Assembly: GCF_000429225.1 (NCBI RefSeq)
Contig: NZ_AUBL01000016.1
Location: forward strand, 1-64,000
From: Actinomyces dentalis DSM 19115
Lineage (GTDB): Bacteria; Actinomycetota; Actinomycetes; Actinomycetales; Actinomycetaceae
Direction of reading: 5' to 3'
Length of the DNA: 64,000 nucleotides
Position 1 is the stretch's first letter; every line of letters begins with the position of its first letter. The notes under the pieces were generated by a model, which worked only from the letters and a program-made list of their open reading frames with translations, did not search any database and was not told where the DNA came from. Of the stretch, positions 42,034-51,572 are shown one piece after another. Position numbers and translations under genes: made by a program.

Positions 42034-42448
42034 GCACTATCGGGGCGAAGCGGGGACGGGGCGCCGGAATCGCCCCGCCGCCGCCCGGGCCGCCCACGCT
42101 CGGGCCGCCCCCGCCTGGGCCGTCCCCGACGACCGCACCGGCCGATTCCGCCGCGCCCGACCCCCCGACGCGCCCGGGGGTGACCAGACGCCCTCACAGC
42201 CACGCAGACGGCCCTACCCGACCCCCCGACGCGCCCGGAGGCGACCCGAGCGGGCCGTCACGGCCGACCCTCACGCCCCACGCCTTCAAAACCACCCCTG
42301 AACAACCTTCCCGGTCCCGGCCCGTGCGCGGCGGGCGCGCGGCGCGGGGCGGCGCCCCGGGCTCCACAGCCGACGGCGGCGACGGGGCCGTCCACAGGGC
42401 TCGCGCGACCGGGGTGCGCGGCCCGCCGCCCCGCCCCAGCCTGGAGTC

Positions 42449-43105
42449 ATGAGCGCAGCCTCCCCCTCCCCCGTCCCGAACGGGTCCCGGCGCGCACCGC
42501 GCTCCCCCGTCCCGCGCGCATCCCGGCGCACGGCGCGGGGCGCCCCGCGCCGACTCGTCGCGGTCGCGGCCGCCCTGGCGCTGTGCGCCCGCCTCCCGGC
42601 GACGGCCCCCGCGAGCGCCCTCGGCGCCGCGGGATCGCCGGGCGCGGTCGAGGCCCCGTCCGCGGCGCCCGCCGCCGACCGGCGCGCGCCGCGCTCGGCC
42701 TACACCTGGCCCACGGGCGGGCCCGCCGCGGTCCTGGAGGGCTTCGACCCGCCGGCCGTGGTGTGGGGCTCCGGCCACCGGGGCGTCGACCTGGCCCTGG
42801 CGGCGGGCTCGCCCGTCCTGGCCGCCGGCGACGGCACGGTGGTCTTCGCCGGGATGGTGGCGGGTCGGCCCGTGGTCTCGATCGACCACGCCGGCGGGAT
42901 CCGCACCACCTACGAGCCGGTCGAGGCGGTCGTGAGCGCCGGGGAGGCGGTCGGGCGCGGCCAGGTCATCGGCACGCTGGTGGCGGGGCACCGCTCCGAC
43001 GGCGTGGACGCCCTGCACTGGGGGGCGCGCACGGGCCCGAAGACCTACATCAATCCCCTGCGGCTGCTCGATCCCCCGATCATCCGCCTCAAGCCGGTTC
43101 AGTAG
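42449..43105 (+). CDS. Secreted M23-family (LytM) peptidase-like protein
   Basis: 218 residues, GGAGTC just before the ATG. Arg-rich n-region and hydrophobic core (residues 28-50, LVAVAAALALCARL) form a signal peptide. The LytM domain starts near residue 90: GSGHRGVDLALAAGSPVLAA, GDGTVVFAG, VVSIDHAGGIRTTYEPVEAV, and ends DGVDALHWGARTG near residue 200. The zinc ligands H and D of the first motif and the last histidine are present, but the first histidine of the usual HxH is replaced (DALHWG), as in many actinobacterial members. It may therefore bind rather than cut peptidoglycan. Divergent from rpsB. Confidence 0.85.
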   Translation: MSAASPSPVPNGSRRAPRSPVPRASRRTARGAPRRLVAVAAALALCARLPATAPASALGAAGSPGAVEAPSAAPAADRRAPRSAYTWPTGGPAAVLEGFDPPAVVWGSGHRGVDLALAAGSPVLAAGDGTVVFAGMVAGRPVVSIDHAGGIRTTYEPVEAVVSAGEAVGRGQVIGTLVAGHRSDGVDALHWGARTGPKTYINPLRLLDPPIIRLKPVQ

Positions 43106-43518
43106 GGCCGGGCGGGGCGCCGCCCCGACCGTCCGGTGCCCCTGCCGCGGTCCGGGCCCGGTCGATGAAGGTTCGAGCGCGGTCGGGGCCTCCAGCACCC
43201 TCGCCGTCGTGGTCCGGGGCGTCGGCGGGGCGGAAAAAGGTGGCCGGCGCGTGACTTTCGGGTGCGCGGCGGCTCCTGCGCGTCCGAGCAATGGCGTCAT
43301 TGCGCCACTTCGGGACGGGAGGAGTGTGGGACCGAGGGCGAAAGATATGCGCTGGCCACCTTTTTGAACCGCCGGGCCGCCCGTCACCGGCCGGCCCGCA
43401 CCCACGGCGGGATGGATGGGGCGAACGGGACGGGTGTGACGACAACCTCGCGCGCGACGGCGTCCGCCGGGCCGCCCGCGCCCACGGCGGGGCGGACGGG
43501 CCCGCCGGGGCTCGGCGC
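43106..43518. other. Convergent spacer holding repeat A
   Basis: 413 bases between the M23 gene and xerC, with no gene. The centre is repeat family A copy 2 (43234-43375); the rest is GC-rich with direct repeats of CCGCCCGCGCCCACGGCGGGG type (about 43392-43413 and 43472-43493). Confidence 0.5.
43234..43375. repeat. Palindromic repeat family A, copy 2
   Basis: Inverted ends AAAAAGGTGGCCGGCGCG and GCGCTGGCCACCTTTTT, with central dyad TGGCGTCATTGCGCCA. The interior aligns with the reverse complement of 135-265, while the right-hand flank (GGGCCGCCCGTCACCGGCCG) resembles the right-hand flank of copy 1 in direct orientation. Confidence 0.7.
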
Positions 43519-44514
43519 TCAGGCCCGGGGGAAGGCCCGGGCGTAAACGGCGCGCAGGCGGTCGGTGGAGACGTGGGTGTAGCGCTGGGTGGTGGCCAGC
43601 GAGGCGTGGCCCAGCAGCTCCTGGATGACGCGCAGGTCCGCCCCGCCGCTCAGGACGTGGGTGGCCGCCGAGTGGCGCAGCCCGTGCGGGCCGAGGTCGG
43701 GCACGCCCGCGTCCGCCGCGGCCCGGTGGACGACGCCCCTCACGATGCGCGGGTCGATGCGCCCGCCGCGAGCCCCGAGGAAGAGGGCGTCCGCCGAGGC
43801 GCCCGAGGTCAGGCGGGGGCGCACGGCCAGCCACCCGTCCAGCGCCCGGGCCGCGGGCGCCCCGTAGGGCACCATGCGTTCCTTGTCGCCCTTGCCGATG
43901 ACGCGCACCGTGCGCTGGGAGGCGTCGACGTCGCCCAGGTCCAGGCCGCACAGCTCCGCCACGCGCGCGCCCGTGGCGTAGAGCATCTCCAGGATCGCCA
44001 GGTCGCGGCGGGCGAGGGCGCCGGCCGCGCCGGGCCTCGCGGCGCGCCGGGTCGGGGGCGGCGCCGCGCGGTCGGCCCGCTCGGCCTGCTCGGCGCGCTG
44101 CGCGGCGGCGGCCAGCAGGTCGCGGGCCTGCTCGACGGTCAGGACGGCGGGCAGGCGGTTGTCCACGCGCGGGGAGTACAGGCGCAGGGCGACGTCGCGC
44201 CTGAGCAGCCCGGAGCGGAAGGCCCATGTGGAGAAGGTGCGCATGGCGGCGCTGCGCCGGGCCAGGGTGGCGCGGGCGTGCCCGGAGGCGGCCAGGGCGG
44301 CGAGCCAGGCGCGCAGGTCGGCCAGGGTCAGGCCGCGCAGGACGGGCCCCACGGGCGCCGACTCGTCCGGGTCGACGCCCAGGAAGCCGAGCAGATCCTC
44401 CAGGTCCCCGGCGTAGGCGCGCACCGTGTGCTCGGACAGGCCCCGCCGGAGGCTCAGGTGCCTCGTCCAGGCGTCGAGGAGCTCGCCTCGGGTCTCGGGC
44501 CGGTCCTGGTTCAC
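43519..44514 (-). CDS. xerC: Tyrosine recombinase XerC
   Basis: Site-specific recombinase resolving chromosome dimers at dif. The N-terminal SAM-like domain (residues 10-105) is followed by the catalytic domain with Arg in [15 protein letters not shown], Lys in [48 protein letters not shown] and the tyrosine in that last motif (near residue 312). An Ala/Arg/Pro-rich insert of about 30 residues lies near 135-165. 331 residues. GTG start in a GTGA overlap with dprA. Its place in the core block, not beside phage genes, argues for the housekeeping enzyme. Confidence 0.94.
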   Translation of the reverse strand: MNQDRPETRGELLDAWTRHLSLRRGLSEHTVRAYAGDLEDLLGFLGVDPDESAPVGPVLRGLTLADLRAWLAALAASGHARATLARRSAAMRTFSTWAFRSGLLRRDVALRLYSPRVDNRLPAVLTVEQARDLLAAAAQRAEQAERADRAAPPPTRRAARPGAAGALARRDLAILEMLYATGARVAELCGLDLGDVDASQRTVRVIGKGDKERMVPYGAPAARALDGWLAVRPRLTSGASADALFLGARGGRIDPRIVRGVVHRAAADAGVPDLGPHGLRHSAATHVLSGGADLRVIQELLGHASLATTQRYTHVSTDRLRAVYARAFPRA

Positions 44515-45941
44515 GCATCCAGGTTAGACGCCCGGCGGTCCGATGCCCGCGCGCGGCGCCAGGACTCGCCCTCGCGCCCGACCCGCCCGGCCAGCTCGAG
44601 CAGGCCGAGGGCGGAGACGACCTCCCGCTCGCTCAGTCCGGCGACCCGGGCCAGGGCGGCGGCGCCGGTGGCGCCGCGCGCGGGCATGGCGTCCAGGACC
44701 GCCGCGGGCAGCTCGTCCAGCCCGTCGAGCAGTCCGCCGCCGCGCTCCTCGGCCCGGCGGGCCTTGAGGGCGTCGGGGTCGCTGGCGCCCAGGGGCCCGA
44801 TGAGCTCCAGGACCTCGTCGGCGTCGGTGACGCACACGGCGCCCTCGCGCAGGAGCCGGTGGCATCCGGCCGAGGCCATGGAGGTCACCGGGCCGGGCAC
44901 CGCGCCCAGCTCCCGTCCCAGGTCGCGGGCGTGGCGGGCGGTGGACAGGGCCCCGGAGCGCCAGGCGGCCTCGACGACGACGGTCCCCCCGGTCATGGCG
45001 GCGATGAGCCGGTTGCGCGACAGGAAGCGGTGGCGCCCGGGCTGGCAGCCCGGGGGGACCTCGGCGACGAGGGCCCCGGTGGTCACGATCTCCTCCAGGA
45101 CCCCGGCGTTGCCCGCCGGGTAGAGGCGGTCGACGCCCCCGGCGGACACCGACAGGGTCCTGCCGCCCTGCTGGGCGCCGCGGTGGGCGGCGGCGTCGAT
45201 GCCGTAGGCGCCCCCCGACACGATGAGGACGCCGCGGGCGGCGAGCTCGCGCCCCAGGTCCCGGGCGACGCCCTCCCCGTAGGCGGTCGAGGCCCGCGAG
45301 CCCACGAGCGCGACCGCCAGGCCGGCGCCGGGTCCGGCGGGGACGCGGTCCTGGCGGCCGGGCGGGGGCCGGCCTCCCCCGGGCTCCGGCTCGCCGCGGA
45401 GGGCCAGCAGCGCGGGGTCGCCGCGCACCCACAGGCAGAAGGGCGGCTGCTCGAGCTCGTCCAGGCCCGGGGGCCACCACGGGTCCCCGGGGATGACGAG
45501 GCTCCCGCCCAGGCGCTCGAGGGTCTCGAGCTCGCGGCGCAGGTCGAGGCCCTCCAGGCGCGGCGTCCACCGGGCGACGGCGCCCGCCCAGGCCGCTGCG
45601 GCCCGGGCGGGGTCGTGTCCGGTGGGCAGGGGCGGGTCGAGCGCGGCCGGGGGCGCGCCGTCGGCCCTGCGCGCCTGCTCCAGGACCCAGTCGAGCGCGG
45701 CGACCGGACCGAGTCCCGCCACGAGGGCGGCGGCGGCCTTGTCGGCGGGCTCGGCGAGCCGCGACCAGGTGACGCGGGCCATGACCGGGTCGCGGTGGTC
45801 GTAGGGGAGGGCGCCCGGCGCCGGGCGCGGGTCCGCTCCGCCCGCTCCCCCGGGCCGCGAGGCGGGGTCGGGGTCGACGGCGGTCGCAATGGGGTCGGCG
45901 GCCGGGCCGGCGGCGTCGGCAGTGGCGGCAGTGGCGGTCAT
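44511..45941 (-). CDS. dprA: DNA-processing protein DprA
   Basis: Loads RecA on incoming single-stranded DNA during transformation. The Rossmann-like core has [18 protein letters not shown] (near residue 190), [16 protein letters not shown] (near 225), ENR-type [20 protein letters not shown] (near 290) and [22 protein letters not shown]-terminal winged-helix-like region ends the protein. The first 45 residues are low-complexity. 476 residues versus about 370. ATG at 45941 overlaps the comM stop (ATGA); GAGGAG lies upstream. Confidence 0.94.
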   Translation of the reverse strand: MTATAATADAAGPAADPIATAVDPDPASRPGGAGGADPRPAPGALPYDHRDPVMARVTWSRLAEPADKAAAALVAGLGPVAALDWVLEQARRADGAPPAALDPPLPTGHDPARAAAAWAGAVARWTPRLEGLDLRRELETLERLGGSLVIPGDPWWPPGLDELEQPPFCLWVRGDPALLALRGEPEPGGGRPPPGRQDRVPAGPGAGLAVALVGSRASTAYGEGVARDLGRELAARGVLIVSGGAYGIDAAAHRGAQQGGRTLSVSAGGVDRLYPAGNAGVLEEIVTTGALVAEVPPGCQPGRHRFLSRNRLIAAMTGGTVVVEAAWRSGALSTARHARDLGRELGAVPGPVTSMASAGCHRLLREGAVCVTDADEVLELIGPLGASDPDALKARRAEERGGGLLDGLDELPAAVLDAMPARGATGAAALARVAGLSEREVVSALGLLELAGRVGREGESWRRARASDRRASNLDA

Positions 45942-47509
45942 GGGCGGGCTCCTCTCGTGCGCAGGGCCAGGGCGGTGCCCAGGTGGGTCGGGTCGGGGGC
46001 GGCGGCTCCGGCCAGATCCGCCAGGGTCCACGCCAGGCGCAGGACCCGGTCCACGCCGCGCAGGCTCAGATCGCCCCGGTCGAGCGCCCCCATGAGGCGG
46101 CGCACCAGGGCGGGGTCGGTGCCCGAGGCCTCGGAGCGGATCCACGAGCCGGGCACCTGGCTCATGAGACTCCACGGGGTGGACTCCAGGCGCCTGGCGG
46201 CGCGGCGGCGGGCGGACGCCACCCGGGCGGCGACCGTCCGGCTGCTCTCCCCCGGGACGGCGCGGGACAGCTCGACGGCGCTGACGGCCCCGACCTCGAC
46301 CTGGATGTCGACCCGGTCCAGGAGCGGGCCCGACAGCCGGGAGAAGTAGCGGCGCCGCTGCAGGGAGGTGCAGGTGCATCCCTTGCCGTGCCCCGTGGCC
46401 CTCCCGCAGGGGCAGGGGTTGGCGGCCAGGACGAGCTGGAAGGCAGCCGGGTAGGTCGCCCGCCCGCCGGCCCGGTCGATGGTCACCTCGCCGGACTCCA
46501 GTGGCTGGCGCAGGCAGTCCAGGACGCCGGAGGGGAACTCGGGGGCCTCGTCGAGCAGGAGCACGCCGCGGTGGGCCAGGGACACGTCGCCGGGGCGGGG
46601 CATTCCGCTGCCCCCGCCGATGACGGCGGCCCGCGTGGCCGTGTGGTGGGGGCTGCGCAGCGGCGGAGTGGTCACCAGGCCCCGCTCGGCGTCGAGGAGG
46701 CCGGCCACCGAGTGGATGGAGGTGACCGTCACGGCGTCGGCGGGGCCCAGCGGCGGCAGGATCGAGGGCAGGCGCTCGGCGAGCATGGTCTTGCCGGCCC
46801 CGGGCGGGCCGACGAGCAGGATGTGGTGGCCCCCGGCGGCGGCGACCTCGAGGGCGTGTCGGGCCCCGGCCTGACCGACGACGTCGGCCAGGTCGGGCGC
46901 CGGCGCGCGGTCGGCCGACCCGGCCGGCTCGTGACGGCGCCGGCCCCGGGCCCCCTCCACGAGACCGGTGACGGCGGCGGGGACCTCGCCCCCCAGGGCG
47001 GCGATGAGCTCGCCCAGGTGGCTGACGGCCAGGATCCGCATGCCGGGCACGAGCCGGGCCTCGGCCTGCGCGTCGGCGGGGACGACGACCCGCTCGACGC
47101 CGGCGCGCGCCGCGGCGTGGACGGCGGGCAGGACGCCGCGCACCGGCCGGACGGAGGCGTCCAGGCCGAGTTCGCCGATGAAGACGGTGCCCGCCAGGGA
47201 CGCCAGGGCGCGCCGCGGCAGCTCCCCGCGGGCGGCCAGGACCGCGAGCGCCATACTCACGTCGAAGCCGGTGCCCGTCTTGGGCAGGTCCGCCGGGGAG
47301 AGGTTGACGGTCAGGCGCCTCTCCCCCCAGGTGACGCCGCAGGTCGACAGGGCGGCCCGCACCCGCTCGCGCGACTCCCTCACGGCGGCGTCGGGCAGGC
47401 CAACGAGCGTGAAGGCCGGCAGGCCCGGGGCGCAGTGGGCCTCGACCTCGACGATGTGCCCCGTCAGGCCGGTGAGGGTGACGGCGAGGGTGCGCGCCAG
47501 CCCGCTCAC
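45938..47509 (-). CDS. comM: Mg-chelatase-like AAA ATPase (ComM/YifB)
   Basis: Hexameric helicase that promotes branch migration in natural transformation. The N-terminal LonC-like domain has TLVGLPDAAVRESRERVRAA (near residue 33-52) and VNLSPADLPKTGTGFDVSMA. Walker A is LLVGPPGAGKTMLAERLP (near 225), followed by LLDEAPEFPSGVLDCLRQPL, NPCPCGRATGHG and a C-terminal LRGVDRVLRLAWTLADL. GTG 47509 overlaps the yraN stop. 523 residues, standard. Works with dprA, encoded directly downstream. Confidence 0.95.
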   Translation of the reverse strand: MSGLARTLAVTLTGLTGHIVEVEAHCAPGLPAFTLVGLPDAAVRESRERVRAALSTCGVTWGERRLTVNLSPADLPKTGTGFDVSMALAVLAARGELPRRALASLAGTVFIGELGLDASVRPVRGVLPAVHAAARAGVERVVVPADAQAEARLVPGMRILAVSHLGELIAALGGEVPAAVTGLVEGARGRRRHEPAGSADRAPAPDLADVVGQAGARHALEVAAAGGHHILLVGPPGAGKTMLAERLPSILPPLGPADAVTVTSIHSVAGLLDAERGLVTTPPLRSPHHTATRAAVIGGGSGMPRPGDVSLAHRGVLLLDEAPEFPSGVLDCLRQPLESGEVTIDRAGGRATYPAAFQLVLAANPCPCGRATGHGKGCTCTSLQRRRYFSRLSGPLLDRVDIQVEVGAVSAVELSRAVPGESSRTVAARVASARRRAARRLESTPWSLMSQVPGSWIRSEASGTDPALVRRLMGALDRGDLSLRGVDRVLRLAWTLADLAGAAAPDPTHLGTALALRTRGARP

Positions 47510-47997
47510 AGTCCCACCCCCCGGTGGTGGCGCAGCACGGCGGGCAGGCCGGGGCGCAGCACGATGGACACGACGTCGATGCGCAGCCCGCAGTGGGCGA
47601 CCTCGTGCGAGGCGGCCCAGGCGCAGGTCAGGGCGCGCAGCCGGGCGAGCTTGGCGGCGGTGACGGCCGCCGCGGGCGGGGCGGCGGGCGGTGCGGCGGG
47701 CCGGGACGCGCGGGTCTTGACCTCGACGCACACGAGGGCGGGGCCGGGCGCGCCGGTCGTCGGGTCGAGGGCGACCAGGTCGAGCTCGCCGCGCAGTCCC
47801 GCGCCCGGCCTCCAGTTGCGCTCGAGCACCCGCCAGCCGCAGTCGGCGAGGTAGCGCGCGGCGATCCGCTCGCCCAGGCGCCCCGTCTCCCGCCGGTGCT
47901 GCGCGGCGGACTCGCCCCGGCCGCCGGGCGGCCTCCCCGCGCCGGCGGGAGCCGCGGCCCCGGCCGAGCGCCCCCGCGCCGGGCGTGCTGGGCTCAT
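47506..47997 (-). CDS. UPF0102 YraN-family predicted endonuclease
   Basis: 163 residues from ATG 47997, which has an exceptionally good GGAGGTGATC upstream. The conserved part begins ETGRLGERIAARYLADCGWR (near residue 40). LRGELDLVALD and LVCVEVKTRAS give the restriction-endonuclease-like D...ExK motif. Short Pro/Ala runs interrupt the middle. Members accompany comM and dprA in many genomes, but their role is unproven. Overlaps comM by GTGA. Confidence 0.88.
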   Translation of the reverse strand: MSPARPARGRSAGAAAPAGAGRPPGGRGESAAQHRRETGRLGERIAARYLADCGWRVLERNWRPGAGLRGELDLVALDPTTGAPGPALVCVEVKTRASRPAAPPAAPPAAAVTAAKLARLRALTCAWAASHEVAHCGLRIDVVSIVLRPGLPAVLRHHRGVGL

Positions 47998-48217
47998 GGC
48001 GATCACCTCCGCCACCAGGCTGCGCCTCGGGGCGCTCGCGGCCAAGGGGCGCCGTCGAGGGCTGTGGATCACCCCCTCACGGGGGCGGCCTGTGGTGCCC
48101 GGCGGGGCGCGCGGGACCGGGGAACCACCCTGGTGGACCCGCCCCGGCCGCCGGGCGGCCGTCCCGGCGCCGGCCGGGGGTCCCGCGCCGGCGGGCGCCG
48201 CGGCGCGGGAGGGGCGC

Positions 48218-48523
48218 TCAGGAGGGGATGTCCATCTCGGGCTTGGTCAGCTCCTCGACGTTGACGTCCTTGAAGGTGACCACGTGGACGGATTTGACGA
48301 AGCGGGAGGAGCGGTAGATGTCCCAGACCCAGGCGTCCTCAAGGGTGAGTTCGAAGAAGACCTCGCCGCCGTTGGTGCGCACCTGGACGTCGACGGCGTT
48401 GGCGAGGTAGAAGCGCCGTTCGGTCTCGACGACGTAGGAGAAGAGGGAGACGACGTCGCGGTACTCGCGGTACAGGTCGAGCTCCAGATCGTTCTCGTAG
48501 GCCTCAATGTCTTCAGCACTCAC
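48218..48523 (-). CDS. DUF2469 conserved actinobacterial protein
   Basis: 101 residues from GTG 48523. SAEDIEAYENDLELDLYREY at the start, then VSLFSYVVETERRFYLANAV and YRSSRFVKSVHVVTFKDVNV, match the DUF2469 family, found only in Actinomycetota next to rnhB (as in mycobacteria). Function unknown. Located 62 bases after rnhB and 220 bases before yraN. Confidence 0.92.
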   Translation of the reverse strand: MSAEDIEAYENDLELDLYREYRDVVSLFSYVVETERRFYLANAVDVQVRTNGGEVFFELTLEDAWVWDIYRSSRFVKSVHVVTFKDVNVEELTKPEMDIPS

Positions 48524-48585
48524 CGGCACATCATGCCCCGGCGCCGGTGGGCCGCGCATCCAGGTGCGCGGGGCGCGTCGGCGCC

Positions 48586-49320
48586 TCAGCCCGTGGCGAA
48601 GGCCCCGAGACCGGGCAGGCGCCAGGAGCGGCGGTGCTGGTCGCCGGCGCCCAGGCGTCTGAGCCCCGCCACATGGGCGGGGGTGGCGTACCCCTTGTTG
48701 GAGGCCCAGTCGTAGCCGGGATCCTCCAGGCCCGCCATGAGGGCGTCGCGCTCGACCTTGGCCAGCACGGAGGCCGCCGCGACGACGGCGCAGCGGGCGT
48801 CCGCCCCAACCTGCGTGCGCACCGGCGGGATCTCCGGCAGGGCCTGCCGCGGGGCGCTCGGCCCGGAGCCCGCCGGCCCGAGCGCCGTGAGCAGATCCTC
48901 ATCGGGGCGGCTGAGCCAGTCGGCGGATCCGTCGAGGATGACGATCCCGGGGGCGTGCCCGCGCTCGCCGACCCGGGCCAGCGCCCGCGCGCCCGCCAGG
49001 CGCAGGGCGCCGACGATGCCCAGGGCGTCGATCTCCGCCGGCTGGGCGTGGGCGACGACGCTGTCGACCAGCCAGGCGCGGCAGGGTTCGACGAGCGCCT
49101 CGCGGCGGGCGGGGGACAGCTGCTTGGAGTCGGCCAGCCCCCGGGGGAAGGCGTCGGGGGTGGCAGCGCCGACGATGGCCAGGCCCACGCTCACGGGCCC
49201 GGCCAGGGCGCCGCGCCCCACCTCGTCCATGCCGCCGACCAGGGCGTGGGAGGCCAGGAGCTCGGCCTCGGTCCGCCGGTCGGGCCGGAGGCGCGTGCGC
49301 GGGCGCCGGGCCGGGCTCAC
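48586..49320 (-). CDS. rnhB: Ribonuclease HII
   Basis: Removes ribonucleotides from DNA-RNA hybrids. GMDEVGRGALAGPVSVGLAI (residues 29-48) holds the catalytic Asp-Glu, GLADSKQLSPARRE follows near 63, VILDGSADWL near 125 and VAAASVLAKVERDALM near 180, with the two further acidic residues. GTG start overlaps the lepB stop by GTGA. 244 residues, standard. Confidence 0.95.
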   Translation of the reverse strand: MSPARRPRTRLRPDRRTEAELLASHALVGGMDEVGRGALAGPVSVGLAIVGAATPDAFPRGLADSKQLSPARREALVEPCRAWLVDSVVAHAQPAEIDALGIVGALRLAGARALARVGERGHAPGIVILDGSADWLSRPDEDLLTALGPAGSGPSAPRQALPEIPPVRTQVGADARCAVVAAASVLAKVERDALMAGLEDPGYDWASNKGYATPAHVAGLRRLGAGDQHRRSWRLPGLGAFATG

Positions 49321-51572
49321 GCGCCGTCCTCCGGGGCGGGGGCGGCCGGCGCGGGGGCCCGGCCGGGCTCGGGGACGTCCTTGAAGGCCTCGTGGCCGTC
49401 GCCCAGGCCGCGCCAGTGGCCGATGGGCCACACCACGACCTTGGCGACGCCGGCGACGTCGTCGATGGGCACGAAGCCGCCGTGGGCGTCGTCCTGGTGG
49501 TAGCGCGAGTCGGCCGAGTTGGAGCGGTTGTCCCCCATGACCCAGACGAAGCCCTCGGGCACGACGACGTCGAAGGCCACTTCGGAGGGGGAGGTCCCGT
49601 TCTTGAGGTAGGTCTCGTCCAGGGGCGCGCCGTTGACGGTGAGGGAGCCCCGGCCGTCGGCGACGATGTGGTCCCCGGCCACGCCGATGACCCGCTTGAT
49701 GAGGTAGTGGCCGGTGTTCTCGGGCAGGAGGTGGATGAGGATGAGGGTGTCGCGGATGACGCCGCGCAGGCCGGTGGGGTCCTCGACGTCGAGCCAGTGG
49801 TCGGGGTCGGTGAAGACGACGACGTCGCCGCGTTCGAGGTCCTGGGCGTCGTACATGGTCACGGCCACCTCGTCGCCGACCTCCAGGGTGTTCTCCATGG
49901 AGCCGGAGGGGATCTCGAACCACTGGATGACGAAGGTCTTGAACAGGGCCGTGAGCGCGACGACGATGACGACGACGAGAATCGTCGAGCGGTGCGGGAT
50001 CCACCGGCGGCGACGACGGGGCGATGATCCGGACCTCGCCCTCGCCCGTCGTGAGCGGCGCGGCGGCGGGTAGGAGGGGGGGAGGTCGGCCTTGGCGGCG
50101 GGCAGGTCGACCGGGGCGGCGTCGGGCGTCTCCGCCGCCCGCAGGGTCGTGACGTCCGGGGCCTGCCCGGCCTCGGCGGCCTCCTCGGCCTCCCCGACAT
50201 CCCCGGGCTCCCCGGCCTCCCCGCCGGTCTCCGGTATCTCCTGCGCGGGTCCGGCGCCCCGCGAGTCCCGTCCATCGGCCTCCGACGCCCCGGACACGTC
50301 CGCGACGCGCGGGGCCGCCGCGGGCGAGGCGGTGTCCCATGGGGCCGCCGAGGGCCCCTCGACGGCCCGCGGGACCTCCTCGCCGGACTCCCCGAGACCC
50401 TCCGGCGAGCCCTCAACGGCATCCTCGGCGGCGTCCCGCGGGTCCGCCGCGGGCTCCTCTTCAACGGACTCCTCGAGACCATCAGACGGCCGCTCTTCGG
50501 CCTCCGGGGCCTCCGGAGGGGAGGCAGCCTCGACGACGACCGGGAACTCCTCGGTCCTGTCGGGAACGACCCCGACCGCCCCGGCCTCCGGCGCGGACAC
50601 GGCGCCCCGCGAGTCCCCCGACCCGGCATCGTGCGGCTCCCCCTCGTCGGCCTCGAGGCCCTCCGACGAGCCCTCGTCGGCCTCCGGCGCCTCCACGGCG
50701 GCGTCCGGCGCCTCCACGGCGGCGTCCGGCGCCTCCACAGGCTCCTCGACGGCGTTCTCCTCGGCGTCCGGCGCCTCCGCGGGCTCCTCGACGGCCCGCG
50801 GGACATCCTCGCCGTCGGCCTCCTCGAGACCCTCCGGCGGCTCCGCGGGCTCCGAGACCTCCGGAGGGGAGGCCGCCTCGACGACCGGGAACTCCTCGGT
50901 CCTGTCGGGAACGACCCCGACCGCCCCGGCCTCCGGCGCCTCCTGCGCGGGCTCGTCAGCGGCCTGCGGGATCTCCGCGGACTCCTCGACGACCCGCGTC
51001 TCGTCGGCGGCCTCCGGCATCTCCTGCGCGGGCTCCTCCCGAACGGCCTCCTGGGGACCGTCGAACGGCCCCTCGACGGCGTCCCCGCCGGGCTCCGGAT
51101 CCTCCGCGCCCCCGCCGGCGTCGCGCGGATCCTCCTCAGCGGCCCCCGAGCCCTCAGCGGCCTCCGAGTCCTCCGCAGCCTCCGGACCCTCCTCAGCGGC
51201 CCCCGAGCCCTCGACGGCCTCCGGATCCTCCGCGGGCTCGTCGTCGGCCCGCGGGGCCAGCTCCTCGCCGTCATCCTCGATCACCACGATCGGGATCTCC
51301 TCGGTGATGGCGCCCAGGGTCCGGGCCCATCCGGCGGCGATCTCCGGGAAGACCGCGGTCCTGCCGGCGGATCGCGGGGGATCCTGCCCGGCCGTGTCCG
51401 GCTCCGGTTCCTCCCCGGTCCTCCCGCCGGCCTTTAAAGGCCCCTCCTCGACGGCCGGGGGCGCCTCCTCGTCGGCCCTCCCGGGCTCCGGGACCCCGGG
51501 CCCGCCCTTCTTCTCGGTGACGGCGGCGAGGCGATCGCGGTCGGTCCCGGCCTCATCCCTGGTGGGCTCCAT
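49317..51572 (-). CDS. lepB: Signal peptidase I with a 500-residue acidic extension
   Basis: 751 residues. The catalytic part begins near residue 529 with a membrane segment (STILVVVIVVALTALF), then EIPSGSMENTLEVGDEV with the serine near 558, YLIKRVIGVAGDHIVADGRG with the general-base lysine near 626, and GDNRSNSADSRYHQ. Residues 1-500 are extraordinarily acidic (runs of Glu, Asp, Pro, Ala), with repeats such as VEAPDAA three times and GAVGVVPDRTEEFPVVEAAS twice, and a basic patch (about 505-525) just before the membrane. This part should be cytoplasmic and disordered. The gene lies between rplS and rnhB; a second, normal lepB stands 0.7 kb upstream. I accept the ATG at 51572 because the frame and composition stay consistent. 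Confidence 0.88.
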   Translation of the reverse strand: MEPTRDEAGTDRDRLAAVTEKKGGPGVPEPGRADEEAPPAVEEGPLKAGGRTGEEPEPDTAGQDPPRSAGRTAVFPEIAAGWARTLGAITEEIPIVVIEDDGEELAPRADDEPAEDPEAVEGSGAAEEGPEAAEDSEAAEGSGAAEEDPRDAGGGAEDPEPGGDAVEGPFDGPQEAVREEPAQEMPEAADETRVVEESAEIPQAADEPAQEAPEAGAVGVVPDRTEEFPVVEAASPPEVSEPAEPPEGLEEADGEDVPRAVEEPAEAPDAEENAVEEPVEAPDAAVEAPDAAVEAPEADEGSSEGLEADEGEPHDAGSGDSRGAVSAPEAGAVGVVPDRTEEFPVVVEAASPPEAPEAEERPSDGLEESVEEEPAADPRDAAEDAVEGSPEGLGESGEEVPRAVEGPSAAPWDTASPAAAPRVADVSGASEADGRDSRGAGPAQEIPETGGEAGEPGDVGEAEEAAEAGQAPDVTTLRAAETPDAAPVDLPAAKADLPPSYPPPRRSRRARARSGSSPRRRRRWIPHRSTILVVVIVVALTALFKTFVIQWFEIPSGSMENTLEVGDEVAVTMYDAQDLERGDVVVFTDPDHWLDVEDPTGLRGVIRDTLILIHLLPENTGHYLIKRVIGVAGDHIVADGRGSLTVNGAPLDETYLKNGTSPSEVAFDVVVPEGFVWVMGDNRSNSADSRYHQDDAHGGFVPIDDVAGVAKVVVWPIGHWRGLGDGHEAFKDVPEPGRAPAPAAPAPEDGA

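Larger units (their letters stand above)
41295..42448. other. Divergent 1.15-kb spacer between rpsB and an M23-family gene
   Basis: No gene supported. The rpsB-proximal 330 bases are GC-rich with several dyads and may be the leader of the S2 operon, though I see no defined regulatory structure. It contains repeat E copy 2 (41807-41848), repeat D copy 3 (41874-41989) and repeat F copy 2 (41993-42033) in direct succession, then a stretch with two CCCGACCCCCCGACGCGCCC-type direct repeats (about 42159-42178 and 42219-42238). Frames on both strands are Pro/Arg-rich shadows. Confidence 0.55.

Noticed and set aside
43155-43185. tRNA-like GGTTCGAG sequence
   Set aside because: Flanking bases cannot form the T stem or acceptor stem; no other tRNA arms found.
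43519-44514. Phage integrase
   Set aside because: The recombinase sits in the conserved yraN-comM-dprA-xerC block, with no phage genes or attachment repeats around it.
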